A stretch of DNA of 64,000 bases from Pogonophryne albipinna (lineage: Eukaryota; Chordata; Actinopteri; Perciformes; Artedidraconidae): NCBI GenBank assembly GCA_028583405.1, contig CM053249.1, forward strand, positions 35,540,628 through 35,604,627, written 5' to 3'. The notes under the pieces were generated by a model, which was not told where the DNA came from, did not search any database, and saw only the letters and a program-made list of their open reading frames with translations. The position numbers and the translations under genes were made by a program. This document shows, piece after piece, positions 36,389 through 47,480 of this stretch; positions within the stretch are counted from its first letter, which is position 1, and each line of letters begins with the position of its first letter.

Positions 36389-37655
36389 GTGCAGATGACA
36401 CTGAGGCCGTGTGTGATGTGATTCTGCCGCCCACCACACTCCTCAGTCTGCCAGCACCTTGAAAGAGCTCCAACACCAACAAAGAGATATAAATAAGACT
36501 TTAGCTACTCCTTTCTCTGGCCAACTTCTCCATTCCAATTGTGTTTTCTTTTTTTTGAACATGCATTCTTTAATTCAACGCTATCTTAGCTGAGGGTGTT
36601 GTCATTCTTTGTGATAAAAGAGTTGTTTGCAGAGACCTTTGTCGATGGGATTAGCAAACTAGTTTAATTGCCATCTGTGCAAAAACTGTACCTGGCGTGT
36701 TAACCAATGAAAGAACATTTAGTCAGCCCACAGGGAGAGGGAATAACATTTGTTCGGCTGAAACGCTTAAAGTTTCAGGTTTCTTCACATTAGAAGAAAA
36801 GGGAAGTGACCAAATCCTGTGCGGCTTTAAATAAAACGCTATCAGTCTGACAGGGCTGGGATATCTGAAGGATTATTGTTCAGCGTTAGAGTTAGCCAAA
36901 CATTAGGAACTGACCGAGGATGGTCTAGACTGGATAACAGATAAAGTTATACTGCTCCCCATATTACTCATTAAAGATGGTATCTCAACAAACAGTCCTT
37001 TTAAAAAAATATATGTATAGACCACTGAAAAGCATCTTATTATAGACTACGCTACTGTTTTCTATAAGTGAATGGAAGCTGAGGCTTCGTAATGACATAC
37101 ACACCATTGCAGATATAAACACAGTTATCCAAGGACCATTTATCGTCAAACTAAAGGGAATTCTCTGGACAAATAATATGGCTGCCATTTTATTTTCTCG
37201 AGTTGGATAACTCAACTTTCCACAGAAATGCTATTCCAAACCCTATGCAATTATTTTTTAACTTGAGTTTCAAACTCCCTTACAAGTCTAATTAACATTC
37301 TGGTAAAGTTTGCATCAGGACAAAAAGAGGATGGCACCCTTCTCTGAACTAATAAAAAGTAGATTGCAAAACAAAAAGAAAGAAAGAAAAGAAAGAAACA
37401 TGTCTGTGTTTCCTAAAAAGTCAGGAAGAAGGGCATCGCTCATGTGTTGATATTATTTGTTGGTACGCTGCCTTCATCATCTCTATTTGTGTCCTCATTC
37501 TTTTAAAGACTTTGAAGGAATACAAAAAAATCTGGTATAACGTTCAATTACAGTGTTAATTATAATAGATTGTTAAAATGCACCGAATTCTGAGCCAGAT
37601 AGCTGTAAACATGACCTCATCTTTAACCACCTCCATCAGCTACATCACAACGCTA
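36389..37655. other. Non-coding DNA
   Basis: AT-rich sequence with a GAAA-rich run at about 37373-37400. I recognise no gene. Confidence 0.5.
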
Positions 37656-37659
37656 TAAT

Positions 37660-37900
37660 ATCAAAGTCAACTTTATTTTCAATCTTTCAGTTTGTGTGTA
37701 CAGACAGAGAGATCGAAATACCGTTTCCCACAATCCCGAATACAAAAACAAATATATATAAAGATATGTGTGCAAATATGTATATACCTATATATACACA
37801 ATCAAAAGACACATTTATACATATGCACACATTAAGACCTACATAAAAGCACAACAATCAGTATATACAAAATAAGAGTCACTTCAATATCTTTGAGATA
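37660..37900 (-). mobile_element. LINE 3'-end-like fragment (antisense)
   Basis: TCAAAGTCAACTTTATTTTC followed by GACAGAGAGATCGAAATACCG and TTTCCCACAATCC is the antisense 3' end of a repeat common in percomorph fish. An AT/CA-rich run follows. It has no coding sequence, and the family is not assigned. Confidence 0.45.
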
Positions 37901-39679
37901 TTACGGTCAAATAGCATTTATTATTCAGCCTGAGTATTTTTCATGCTTTGAGTAAATGTAGCTGTTATAAAGCACATTTCAAGTATAGAGCAGAGTTTTG
38001 TAAAACGGTGGTATTGGACACATATTAATCTTGACTACACCTGACACTGTTGGTGATATTAAAAGTACGTCCCTAATTTCCATGTTGATCCCACTTCAAG
38101 TCTTTACTTTCCCAAAGTATTCACTTTTCTTTCTCACTACTTCTACTTCTACTTCTCTGAAATGTAAGCTTACAGTTCATTGCACCATTGTTAATGTGTT
38201 TGTGGTGATTCACATTAACAATATAAGACTCCAACATTTTGGAGCCATACTAAGCAGTAGACTGTACTTATCTCTGACAGCGTGAAGTCAACAGCTGCTG
38301 CTATTTCTAATGTTCATGTGCTGTGTTTTCAGGCAGAAAAGACAAAAAAACAAGAAGCCCAGCCTTGTTTTCAAGGCTCGCTCACACACACCTGTTCGTG
38401 AAGTCAGTTTGGGAATAGGTTAGGGCTCTGGAGATGGGAGGAGGACTCTGGGTCCTTCACGGATAGAGGCGGGCCGCTGCCACTGGAGGCCGCTTGAACC
38501 AATAGCAGCGTGACACAAACAGAGCACTTCCTGCGTGGCCGTCCCAGAGGAGGCTGATCCCTGAGGCTCAGAACCCCCCCCCCTGTGGTGAGCCGGAGGC
38601 CTCTGTAGAGAGGGACGAGGACAGTGCTGGCCTGGTACTTCTGACAGCCAGAGCCCACCTCGGGGGGGTCAGAAGTCAGCGATTCATATGAGACAAGCTG
38701 GCGATGCAGTGTAACTGAACATGGAAAGCAGATGTTCATTAATTAGGGGAAATGTGACTGACAAGACTTGAGCGTCGAGGTGCATGAGCTCGCCCGCCAT
38801 CCAGCAGCTGTTGTTACCCGCTTTCATTGTCAGTCTCCAACAGGAGTCACAGCCCCCCCACCGAGCCCGGCCCAGACGCCCAGCACCCACAATTATCAAA
38901 ATAGAATTAAGCTTGATTGAATCAAGCAGATTTTCTCCTACTTTTGGTGTTTTGTCTGTGCGTTCTGTGTGAATGAGCAGCTATACTCACACCACCTTCT
39001 GCTCCCCCTTCCCACATTTCCGCTCCTCTTCAATCCTCCAGTCTCCTGAAAGTGCTGCTAAAAACAGACCTTCAATGATTTCTCAAAAAGAAATATCCAT
39101 TCGGGGAAGTCATTCATTTCCCTCGATCGCTTTTCTGTCTGATAAAATGAAGATTTGCACCTCCCGGAAAATTGCTCACATACAATAGCTGGTGAATAGG
39201 AAAGATCCTCAGCATGTTTCTGCAGCCTGTGTGTTGCACAAGTCCTTAAATCAAAGAATGTAAGTCTCACTGTGGTGTACAAGCTGAGAGTCTTCAGTGG
39301 ACAGGTGGAGTGGATTTGAGGTGAGGGGTCACACTTCTTTCTGCTACCGGCCTCATCAATAAGGCCCAGGACCCCGGCTGATACATACCCTCAGCCACTC
39401 CATAGACACTATGCATTATATGAATACGCACTATGCAAACAATATCCTGTTTTTTTGTTATTTCATTTAAATATTGCGAGTTCTGCACAACCCTCCGAAT
39501 CATTTTCACATTTGTACACAAGCCACCTCTCTCAATATCTGCACAGCTTTCCACTTTTCATAACAATACTTCACATATTTTATTTTGTATTTTGTCATAG
39601 TATACTGTAGGTAGTTATTTGGTATATCCATATGTCACGTAAATAATTTTCTCGGTCTTAATTGTTATAATAGTTTTCT
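37901..39679. other. Non-coding DNA
   Basis: No convincing exon. The GC-rich part at 38420-38680 is open on the minus strand (38404-38739), but I see no domain and no splice pattern. Confidence 0.45.
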
Positions 39680-39960
39680 TTAAAGGTGGGGTAGGTAATT
39701 TCGGAGAAACCACCTCGAGTGCGCTAGAATTATAGACATTTTTATTCATTGGGATAAACCCCTTGAGATGCACCATCTCGTTTTCAAGGGGGTCCCGACA
39801 ATAGCAACAACTTACAGACATACATAAACAAAAAGACAAAATGCAAAACATGACACACAAGACAAACCACATACAGTCTGTTAAGTAAAATTCAAGCAAT
39901 GCATACAATCATTACAATTTGAGCCAGTCAAGCAAATCAGTTTCATCAATATCAGTTTCA

Positions 39961-40500
39961 TTAATAACAAGTACAGACCAGTTGAAAGTGAGATAACAAT
40001 GCATTTTTAAATAAACCCAATGATGCAAGAGATCTAATAGCAGCAGGTAAAGTATTCCAGTCAGTTGGGGCTTTGAAAATGAACGCTCTTCTGCCAATAC
40101 ATTTTTTTGCAGAGGGGACAGAGAAATAAATCTGAACAGAATGTCTAACTTGATGATTTGGTGAGTAGGGTACAAAATACTGCTTTAAATAAGGGGGATA
40201 GTTAAGATAAATGCATTTAAATATCAGCTGAAGCCAATGCGTGTGTCTTCTTACATTTAAAGAAGGCCATTTAAGTTGGTTATACATTGTGCAGTGATGT
40301 GTACGAAAAGGACAACCAAGAACAAATCTGCATAGTCTGGTGTAGGCTATGTTGAGTGGAGCAAGATCTGATTTATGTGCATTTTGGTAGACAACATCAC
40401 AATAGTCCATAATCGGAAGGATAAATTGAGAAGCAATTCTCTTTCGGACACTGAGCGTAAAACAATTGCGAGAGCGGTGTAAAACACTGATTCCGTAATT
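39961..40500 (-). pseudogene. LINE reverse transcriptase, C-terminal part
   Basis: Resumes to the left of the Tc1 with HVIQKVNYGISVLHRSRNCF, then RKRIASQFILPIMDYCDVVY, LNIAYTRLCRFVLGCP, WPSLNVRRHTHWLQLIFK and FKAPTDWNTLPAAIRSL, ending near 39961. This is the connection and C-terminal block typical of jockey-group LINEs. It is the other half of the protein at 42085-42830. Confidence 0.82.
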
Positions 40501-40525
40501 GACTTTTTGTATTACATGCTTTATA

Positions 40526-42084
40526 CACTGAACAAAAATATAAATGCAACACTTTTGTTTTTACTCCCATTTTTCATGAGATGAACTCAAAGATCTAAAA
40601 CATTTTCAATATACACAAAATAACCATTTCTCTCAAATATTGTTCACAAATCTGAACAAATCTGTGATAGTGAGCACTTCTCCTTTGCCGAGATAATCCA
40701 TCCCACCTCACAGGTGTGGCATATCAAGATGCTGATTAGACAGCATGATTATTGCACAGGTGTGCCTTAGGCTGGCCACAATAAAAGGCCACTCTGAAAC
40801 GTGCAGTTTTGCTTTATTGGGGGGGTCTGAAAACCAGTCAGTATCTGGTGTGACCACCATTTGCCTCACGCAGTGCAATACATCTCCTTCGCATAGAGTT
40901 GATCAGGTTGTTGATTGGGGCCTGTGGAATGTTGGTCCACTCCTCTTCAATGGCTGTGCCAAGTTGCTGGATATTGGCAGGAACTGGAACACGCTGTCGT
41001 ATACGCCGATCCAGAGCATCCCAAACATGCTCAATGGGTGACATGTCCGGTGAGTATGCTGGCCATGCAAGAACTGGGATGTTTTCAGCCTCCAGGAATT
41101 GTGTACAGATCCTTGCAACATGGGGCCGTGCATTATCATGCTGCAACATGAGGTGATGGTCGTGGATGAATGGCACAACAATGGGCCTCAGGATCTCGTC
41201 ACGGTATCTCTGTGCATTCACAATGCCATCAATAAAATGCACCTGTGTTCGTCGTCCATAACATACGCCTGCCCATACCATAACCCCACCACCACCATGG
41301 GCCACTCGATTCACAACATTGACATCAGAAAACCGCTCACCCACACGACGCCACACACGCTGTCTGCCATCTGCCCTGAACAGTGTAAACCGGGATTCAT
41401 CCGTGAAGAGAACACCTCTCCAACGTGCCAGACGCCATCGAATGTGAGCATTTGCCCACTCAAGTCGGTTACGACGACGAACCGGAGTCAGGTCGAGACC
41501 CCGATGAGGAAACCGTTATGCAAACCGATTGTTGCAGCAGCTGTCCGAGTGGCTGGTCTCAGACGATCTTGGAGGTGAACATGCTGGATGTGGAGGTCCT
41601 GGGCTGGTGTGGTTACACGTGGTCTGCGGTTGTGAGGCCGGTTGGATGTACTGCCAAATTCTCTGAAACGCCTTTGGAGACGGCTTATGGTAGAGAAATG
41701 AACATTCAATTCACGGGCAACAGTTCTGGTGGACATTCCTGCTGTCAGCATGCCAATTGCACGCTCCCTCAAAACTTGCGACATCTGTGGCATTGTGCTG
41801 TGTGATAAAACTGAACATTTTAGAGTGGCCTTTTATTGTGGCCAGCCTAAGGCACACCTGTGCAATAATCATGCTGTCTAATCAGCATCTTGATATGCCA
41901 CACCTGTGAGGTGGGATGGATTATCTCGGCAAAGGAGAAGTGCTCACTATCACAGATTTTTTCAGATTTGTGAACAATATTTGAGAGAAATGGTTATTTT
42001 GTGTATATAGAAAATGTTTTAGATCTTTGAGTTCATCTCATGAAAAATGGGAGCAAAAACAAAATTGTTGCATTTATATTTTTG
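40526..42084 (-). mobile_element. Tc1/mariner element (1.56 kb) inserted in LINE
   Basis: Starts after TA with CACTGAACAAAAATATAAAT and ends with the inverse GTTGCATTTATATTTTTG. The last bases of the right end (TTCAGTG) are missing, so the right boundary is imprecise. The inverted repeats are long (about 270 bp; 40526-40800 and 41815-42084), including TGTGCCTTAGGCTGGCCACA and its inverse. It carries one transposase gene on the minus strand and separates two parts of a LINE RT. Confidence 0.93.
40838..41793 (-). pseudogene. Tc1-like transposase (DD34E), internally deleted
   Basis: Starts MPQMSQVLRERAIGMLTAGM at 41793 with the paired helix-turn-helix region (TVARELNVHFSTISRLQRRF, then the GRPR-like linker RPHNRRPRVTT). 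After GLHN a deletion of about 20-25 codons also shifts the frame, near 41515. The catalytic core then runs open to the stop near 40838: VLFTDESRF (first Asp), GGGGVMVWAGVCY, LMLQHDNARPH (second Asp) and YSPDMSPIEHVWD (Glu). There are 34 residues between the second Asp and the Glu, the Tc1 spacing. All three catalytic residues are present, but the loss after the DNA-binding domain should inactivate it. Confidence 0.92.
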
Positions 42085-42830
42085 TAGTTTAAATGAAAGT
42101 TCAGAGTCTAGCCATACACCAAGATATTTAAAGCTATCAACTTTATGCAGAGAAGTGCTATCCTTACATGTTATTAGGTTTGGATTTGAGCTTCTGCCTG
42201 GTACCAAAGACCATGGTATAAGATTTTGTTTTGTTAAGCTGTAGTTTATTGTTTGATAGCCAGTCCTGTAAGATATTAACATCCGATTGAAGAGAGATCT
42301 GAATTTGTGAAAAATCTGATTTGGATGTATATATATGACAGTGTCATCAGCATAAAGGTGAGTACAACAATTAATGAGACAAGAAGATAAATCATTTATG
42401 TAAATAGAGAACAGAAGTGGGCCCAGAGTTGATCCTTGGGGTACACCCTTTTGTTGGATCAACAGGTCAGACTGTTTTCCATTAACAACCACACATTGCT
42501 TTCTACTGTGAAGGTACGAGTTAAACCATAACACTGTATTATTAGAAAGGCCAATGCCATGAAGTTTATCCAAGAGCAGATATCGATCAACGAAATCAAA
42601 GGCTTTTGTCAAGTCAATAAAAATGGCACCTGTGAGTTCACCATCATCTGCAGCAGAGTACAAGTCATTTGTAAATTTAAGTAGGGCAGTTGTTGTGGAG
42701 TGATTAGGCCTGAAGCCAGATTGAACCGGAGATAAAATATTATAAGTATTGAGATAATGTGACAGTTGATCATAAATTATTTTCTCCAAAACTTTGGAAA
42801 TAGAACAGATTATAGAGATTGGTCTATAAT
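42085..42830 (-). pseudogene. LINE reverse transcriptase, N-terminal part
   Basis: Minus-strand frame starting near 42789 reads LNTYNILSPVQSGFRPNHST, FIDLTKAFDFVDRYLLLDKL (motif A Asp), IQQKGVPQGSTLGPLLFSIY, THLYADDTVIYI (YADD intact) and KYLGVWLDSELSFK. The reading stops at LSFK because a Tc1 element begins there. The RT fingers and palm are preserved, but the 5' part of the LINE (endonuclease) is missing. The remaining C-terminal coding sequence is at 39961-40500. Confidence 0.85.
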
Positions 42831-43191
42831 TATATTAGATAATATAATCTAAAATATAATTAGAAAATACACAGCCGGAAAAAATCTGCCACTTCCTTAC
42901 AGAGCCCCTCCTCCAACACACGAACATGACCAATGAGGGCACGAGATAAGTTTGTGCACAGATGGAAGGCTGACAGGCAGGTAAGCCATCCAGTTATTTT
43001 AGCCGGGCCGGCTAAAATGATTGGTCGTGCTTTTTACAGTACTACGGCTTCTAGAGATGACATTTTTTTATGGATTTATTGTCAAAGCGTTTAATGTATT
43101 CATTGCTATCGGGATGTTAAGAGCATTCCATGGAATATAACAAAAAGTGTATCTCGAGCCGGTTTCTCAAACTTACCTACCCTACCTTTAA

Positions 43192-44388
43192 ATAGTTATT
43201 ACGTTTTGAAAGTTTGCTTACAATTTATCTTCCTCATGTTGTCCTTTAAGTTTGTTGTCCCATTTGTATCTGTTTCAATGAAAAACACACACACACACAT
43301 TCACACCTCTGGTCAACAACATAATCCTGTGAAATTGATGAATGGCTAGACATTAGGGCCATTCAAACAACAGCTGTTAATTCACTTCACATGAGCATTA
43401 TCAGATCATTTGTGTCAGACAGCCAATATGAATGACACAGATTATCTCAGATTTGGGGCCTCTGCTGGCAAACCCAAGCGTCCTCCAGGCACCCAGGTTA
43501 TACTCCTGATTATTGTGAGTGTGTGCGTGCATGTGTCAAAAGATGCCATTATGTGTGCAGCGTGAGGGATGATGTTTCTGCAGAAGGACATGGAAGCCCC
43601 TTTGGACCTAGAGAGGGGAATGGAGCCTGATGGGAATAAGTGCCGGGGCCCGTGCACTATTATCTATGCAAAGCGAGCTCGCAGGTGAAGCAGCTCGCCC
43701 TCTTGGAGGCCCTCAGCTCTCGGGGAACAGTGGCTGTGAACAGCAGTTACATCTCTCCACATACAGCCTGATGGTCTCAACAGAAACAAATGGACCTTGT
43801 TAAATCCTGCGCTGTTTTTGTCTCTAAAATCTTAGTTTCACCTCAGATCCATTTGATTATTTCTGTGCTTTCAGCCGTCTGGGTGTCTGCTGGCATGCCA
43901 AGCAACACTGTGTTGCTCTCATCAAAGCTAATATAATGTTGAACTCTTATATATTGTATAGGTGTTGTAGGGGCCGATAATCAGAGATACGTTCCAAGCC
44001 TCCTGCCTACAATGTTTACCATAAATAATGATACGCCTAAACGGCTCTTACTTGATTTCTCAAAGTCTGGTTAAAAAGAGACCACCAACAAAGGGAAACT
44101 ACAGTTATTGCATCTGGTTGTCAAATAAGTAATGATAATGTTGACAAAAATAAGTCTCTGTAGATTAGAAATCAGCAAAACCAAGTGCACTATGGTTTAA
44201 CAATGGAGCATCAGATGGATGCTACACGGTGAGAATGATGCTGACCCATGACCCATTGGACAAAAACATAATCATAATACAGGATTCAAAGATAATAATT
44301 CTTATAAAATCCCTGCGGCACTAAAATCTTTAGGTAGATCTGTCCCTAAGACAATATTTATCCAACTGAATATGAGCATATGTCATCT
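43192..44388. other. Non-coding DNA
   Basis: A short (AC)n run at 43287-43300 and otherwise unique AT-rich sequence. I recognise no gene. Confidence 0.5.
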
Positions 44389-44396
44389 CCACCACC

Positions 44397-45477
44397 CACT
44401 GTTGTAGTCAAGTCACCAATTCACGAGTCCAATTCACGAGTCCAAGTCACTCTCGAGTCACCACTCTTCGAGTGCGAGTCCAAGTCCGAGTCACCCAAGG
44501 AGTGTCCGAGTCGAGTCCGAGTCATAATTACCTGTGTTCGAGTCCGAGTCACCCAAGGAGTGTCCGAGTCGAGTCCGAGTCATTATTACCTGTGTTCGAG
44601 TCCGAGTGCAAGTCCGAGTCACCCAAGGAGTGTCTGAGTCGAGTCTGAGTCATCATTACCTGTGTTCGAGTCCGAGTCAATATTTTCCTATGGTAAAGTT
44701 TTCGTTTTGCACTTTTATTTTGACAGTAATAAGATCGGGACTCTTATTTTGAAGGAACTTTCACCGGTTAAATCGGTTTACTGATAAAGATTTAGCCCCA
44801 GAAAGCACATGGCTACTTGGCATGCAAAATGACGTCATTGTGCTTGTTAAGTAGCCATACTGTGCTTTCGTGTTATCGGCTGAATCTTTATTTACTGATT
44901 AGATCACGTTACTCTGATGATAGTGTTCAAGACAGCCTATATGTCTGAACTCGATCCTTAGAGTAACGTGTTACGGAGCCTTCTCTTCAATATTGTTTCC
45001 ACATAACGAGCATTTTGCGCTGCTCTTTTCCAATGTGGAAGCAGAATGTGTGAAAGCATACAGCACGATGCGGGGTGTGTCTCTAGACATCTTTAGACTG
45101 GAATAGCAGGGCCCAGTACGTGAACTCGCCTCGCAGGTGCACACGCCAGGATAGAGGACATCAGACTCCATAGAAAAATGTCCTCGAGTCCGAGTCCAAG
45201 TCGGAGCGTCAATGTACAAGTCAAGTCCGAGTCATCGTGGGGGGAAAAATTCACGAGTCCGAGTCCGAGTCATCGTGGGGGGAAAAATTCACGAGTCCGA
45301 GTCTGAGTCAGCGTACGCGATAATTCACGAGTCCGAGTCCGAGTCCAAGTCATCGTGCCCGAGAATTCACGAGTCCAAGTCCAAGTCGCGTCAATCAGTG
45401 CGCGAGTCCGAGTCGAGTCACGAGTCCCGAAAATCGGCACTCGAGTCCGAGTCCAGGACTCGAGTACTCCATCTCTG
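44397..45477. mobile_element. hAT non-autonomous element, family B copy 1
   Basis: A 1081-bp element flanked by perfect 8-bp duplications CCACCACC (44389-44396 and 45478-45485). Left end CACTGTTGTAGTCAAGTCAC, right end GAGTACTCCATCTCTG (reversed, CAGAGATGGAGTACTC). Both outer parts are built from GAGTCC/GAGTCG hexamers, with a larger repeated unit on the left (CCTGTGTTCGAGTCCGAGTC, about three copies). The middle (44690-45180) is ordinary sequence shared with copy 2. It is only 13 bp from the family A copy at 45499. Confidence 0.9.
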
Positions 45478-45757
45478 CCACCACCCAACTGGTACATCCA
45501 GTGGCGAGCCGTGACTTTTATACCTAGTCCATCTGACTCCCCCCCCTTTCCTCGAAAAAAGAAAAAGAAGAGTTATTACGTCAGCCTTTATATATACAGT
45601 CTATGGTCACAGCCTACACTTCAGCGGAATATCAAAACAGCGGCCCGGGGTGCAAAACGCATCAATGACAGCGACCCTCTACCACACAAAACAACACCAT
45701 TTATATAAACACCTATCATGACAGGGCACCCACAGCCAAGTAACAATTACAAATGAA

Positions 45758-46006
45758 TTAAGTCGGCACGGCGGCCCACATTGAAAATGACTTAGGCCTA
45801 CCTTTGATGATCAAATCACTTAAACACAAAGTCCATCCTCCTGTCCTTTTGGATGAAGTACTTGATGGCGGGGTCATGCAGCTGATCCTTTGCCAATCCA
45901 GTTTATCATTGTAACTCAATCTTGATAATGACTCGGTTAATAATTTCGCAACGATGTCATCACCTTCACTGATGTGAGACATCATGAACGAAGTTGTGCT
46001 AATCAT
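45758..46006 (-). pseudogene. Possible N-terminal hAT transposase remnant in family A copy 2
   Basis: Minus strand reads EGDDIVAKLLTESLSRLSYN and then DKLDWQRISCM, followed by a region with LIIKGRPKSFSMW. The first block matches the pre-zinc-finger segment expected in ZMYM1/DUF4371-type hAT transposases. The rest of that protein is missing. The same remnant is present in copy 1 at 6187-6333. Confidence 0.4.
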
Positions 46007-46734
46007 AAATCTATCGATTAGATTGATCTAACAGGTTCGTTTTCCACAGACCTTATTTTGAGCTATTTTCCAAAACCCTATGGAGAAATCCCATTGTTTT
46101 TTGTCGAGGGAACCCGAGCGCAGCTTACTTCCGGGTTTTAGGACGGTCACTCAGAGATGGAGTACTCGAGACCTGGACTCGGACTCGAGTCGGACTCGAT
46201 TGCCGATTTTCGGGACGCTCCGACTTGGACTCGAGCAAGTTTTCTCTGGAGTCTGATGTCCTCTATCCTGGCGTGTGCACCTGTGAGGAGAGTTCACGTA
46301 CTGGGCCCCGCTATTCCAGTCTAAAGATGTCTAGAGACACACCCTGCATCATGCTGTATGCTTTCACACATTCTGCTTCCACATTGGAAAAGAGCAGCGC
46401 AAAATGCATGTTATGTTATGTGGAAACAAGATTGAAGAGAAGGCTCCGTAACACATTACTCTAAGGATCGAGTTCAGACATAGAGGCTGTGTTGAACACT
46501 ATCATCAGAGTAATGTGATCTAATCAATAAATAAAGATTCAGCTGATAACACAAAAGCACATGGCTACTTAACATGCAGAATGATGTCATTTTGCATGCT
46601 AAGTAGCCATGTGCTTTCTGGGGCTTAATCTTTATTGGTAAACCGATTTAACCAAGTTCCTTCAAAATAAGAGTCCCGATCTTATTACTATCAAAATAAA
46701 AGTGCAAACCAAAACTTTACCATAGGAAAATATT

Positions 46735-46990
46735 GGCATACAAATATAATCACTTCTCTAAAAGTTAACTCATTTTAAATATAGTTAACAAGGACACATT
46801 AAAGGTCATTTACAATAATAATATTAATATTAGTAATAAGCTTTATATTTGTATAGCACCTATTACAATCATTGTAGCCAAACTCGCTTCACAGCAGTTC
46901 AATAGACAGATTAGTATAACATGACAGGATAAAAGCAATGTAGAGGAGCAGCTACATTTCAAAACATATATCCACGAGGATTAATACATG
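46735..46990 (-). mobile_element. L2-tail-like insertion within family B copy 2
   Basis: Sequence between ATAGGAAAATATTG and TTGTGACTCGG has no counterpart in family B copy 1. It contains AATAATAATATTAATATTAG followed by CTTTATATTTGTATAGCACC, which resembles the reverse complement of an L2-type tail (GGCGCTTTATAAAT...ATTATT). Probably a short 3' LINE or SINE insertion. Confidence 0.5.
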
Positions 46991-46995
46991 AAGAC

Positions 46996-47480
46996 TTGTG
47001 ACTCGGACTTGACTTGGACTCGAACACAGGTAATGATGACTCGACTCGGACACTCCTTGGGTGACTCGGACTTGGACTCGAACACAGGTAATGATGACTC
47101 GGACTCGACTCGGACACTCCTTGGGTGACTCGGACTTGGACTCGGACTCGAACACAGGAAATGATGACTCGGACTCGACTCGGACACTCCTTGGGTGACT
47201 CGGACTTGGACTCGGACTCGAACACAGGTAATGATGACTCGGACTCGACTTGGACACTCCTTGGGTGACTCGGACTTGGACTCGGACTCGAACACAGGTA
47301 ATGATGACTCGGACTCGACTTGGACACTCCTTGGGTGACTCGGACTTGGACTCGGACTCGAACACAGGTAATGATGACTCGGACTCGACTCGGACACTCC
47401 TTGGGTGACTCGGACTTGGACTCGACTACGACTCTCCCTTGGTGACTCGGACTCGAAGAGTGGTGACTCGAGAGTGACTT
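46996..47480. repeat. GACTCG hexamer array with 70-bp higher-order unit
   Basis: Built of GACTCG/GACTTG hexamers grouped into units marked by ACAGGTAATGATGAC, at 47026, 47084, 47154, 47224, 47294 and 47364. The spacing is 58 bp once and then 70 bp four times. The first copy of the family has only about three such units (44520-44690). Ser/Glu-rich open frames (up to 193 codons) through it are artefacts. Confidence 0.92.

Larger units (their letters stand above)
39734..42862 (-). mobile_element. LINE (jockey/Rex1/L2 group) inserted in MITE F1
   Basis: A minus-strand LINE with its 3' UTR at the left (39734-39960, containing CCCTTGAGATGCACCATCTC on the plus strand) and a 5'-truncated coding region to the right. 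It is split by a Tc1 element at 40526-42084. RT blocks to the right of the Tc1 and the thumb/C-terminal blocks to the left belong to one protein. Its RT differs from both L2 copies in this window. I could not assign the clade safely. Confidence 0.8.
39684..43187. mobile_element. TTAA-flanked MITE family F, copy 1 (split by LINE)
   Basis: Left end AGGTGGGGTAGGTAATTTCG (39684 onward) and right end ACTTACCTACCCTACCT form an inverted pair. TTAA sits directly outside both ends (39680-39683 and 43188-43191). The left arm stops at about 39733 and homology to copy 2 (53000-53342) resumes at about 42862, so roughly 3.13 kb is an insertion. TTAA duplications are typical of piggyBac-type elements, but the termini are not classic piggyBac and no transposase is present. 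The class is therefore open. Confidence 0.85.

Noticed and set aside
38404..38739. 111-codon minus-strand frame in GC-rich DNA
   Set aside because: Low-complexity composition and no recognisable motif; probably chance in GC-rich sequence.
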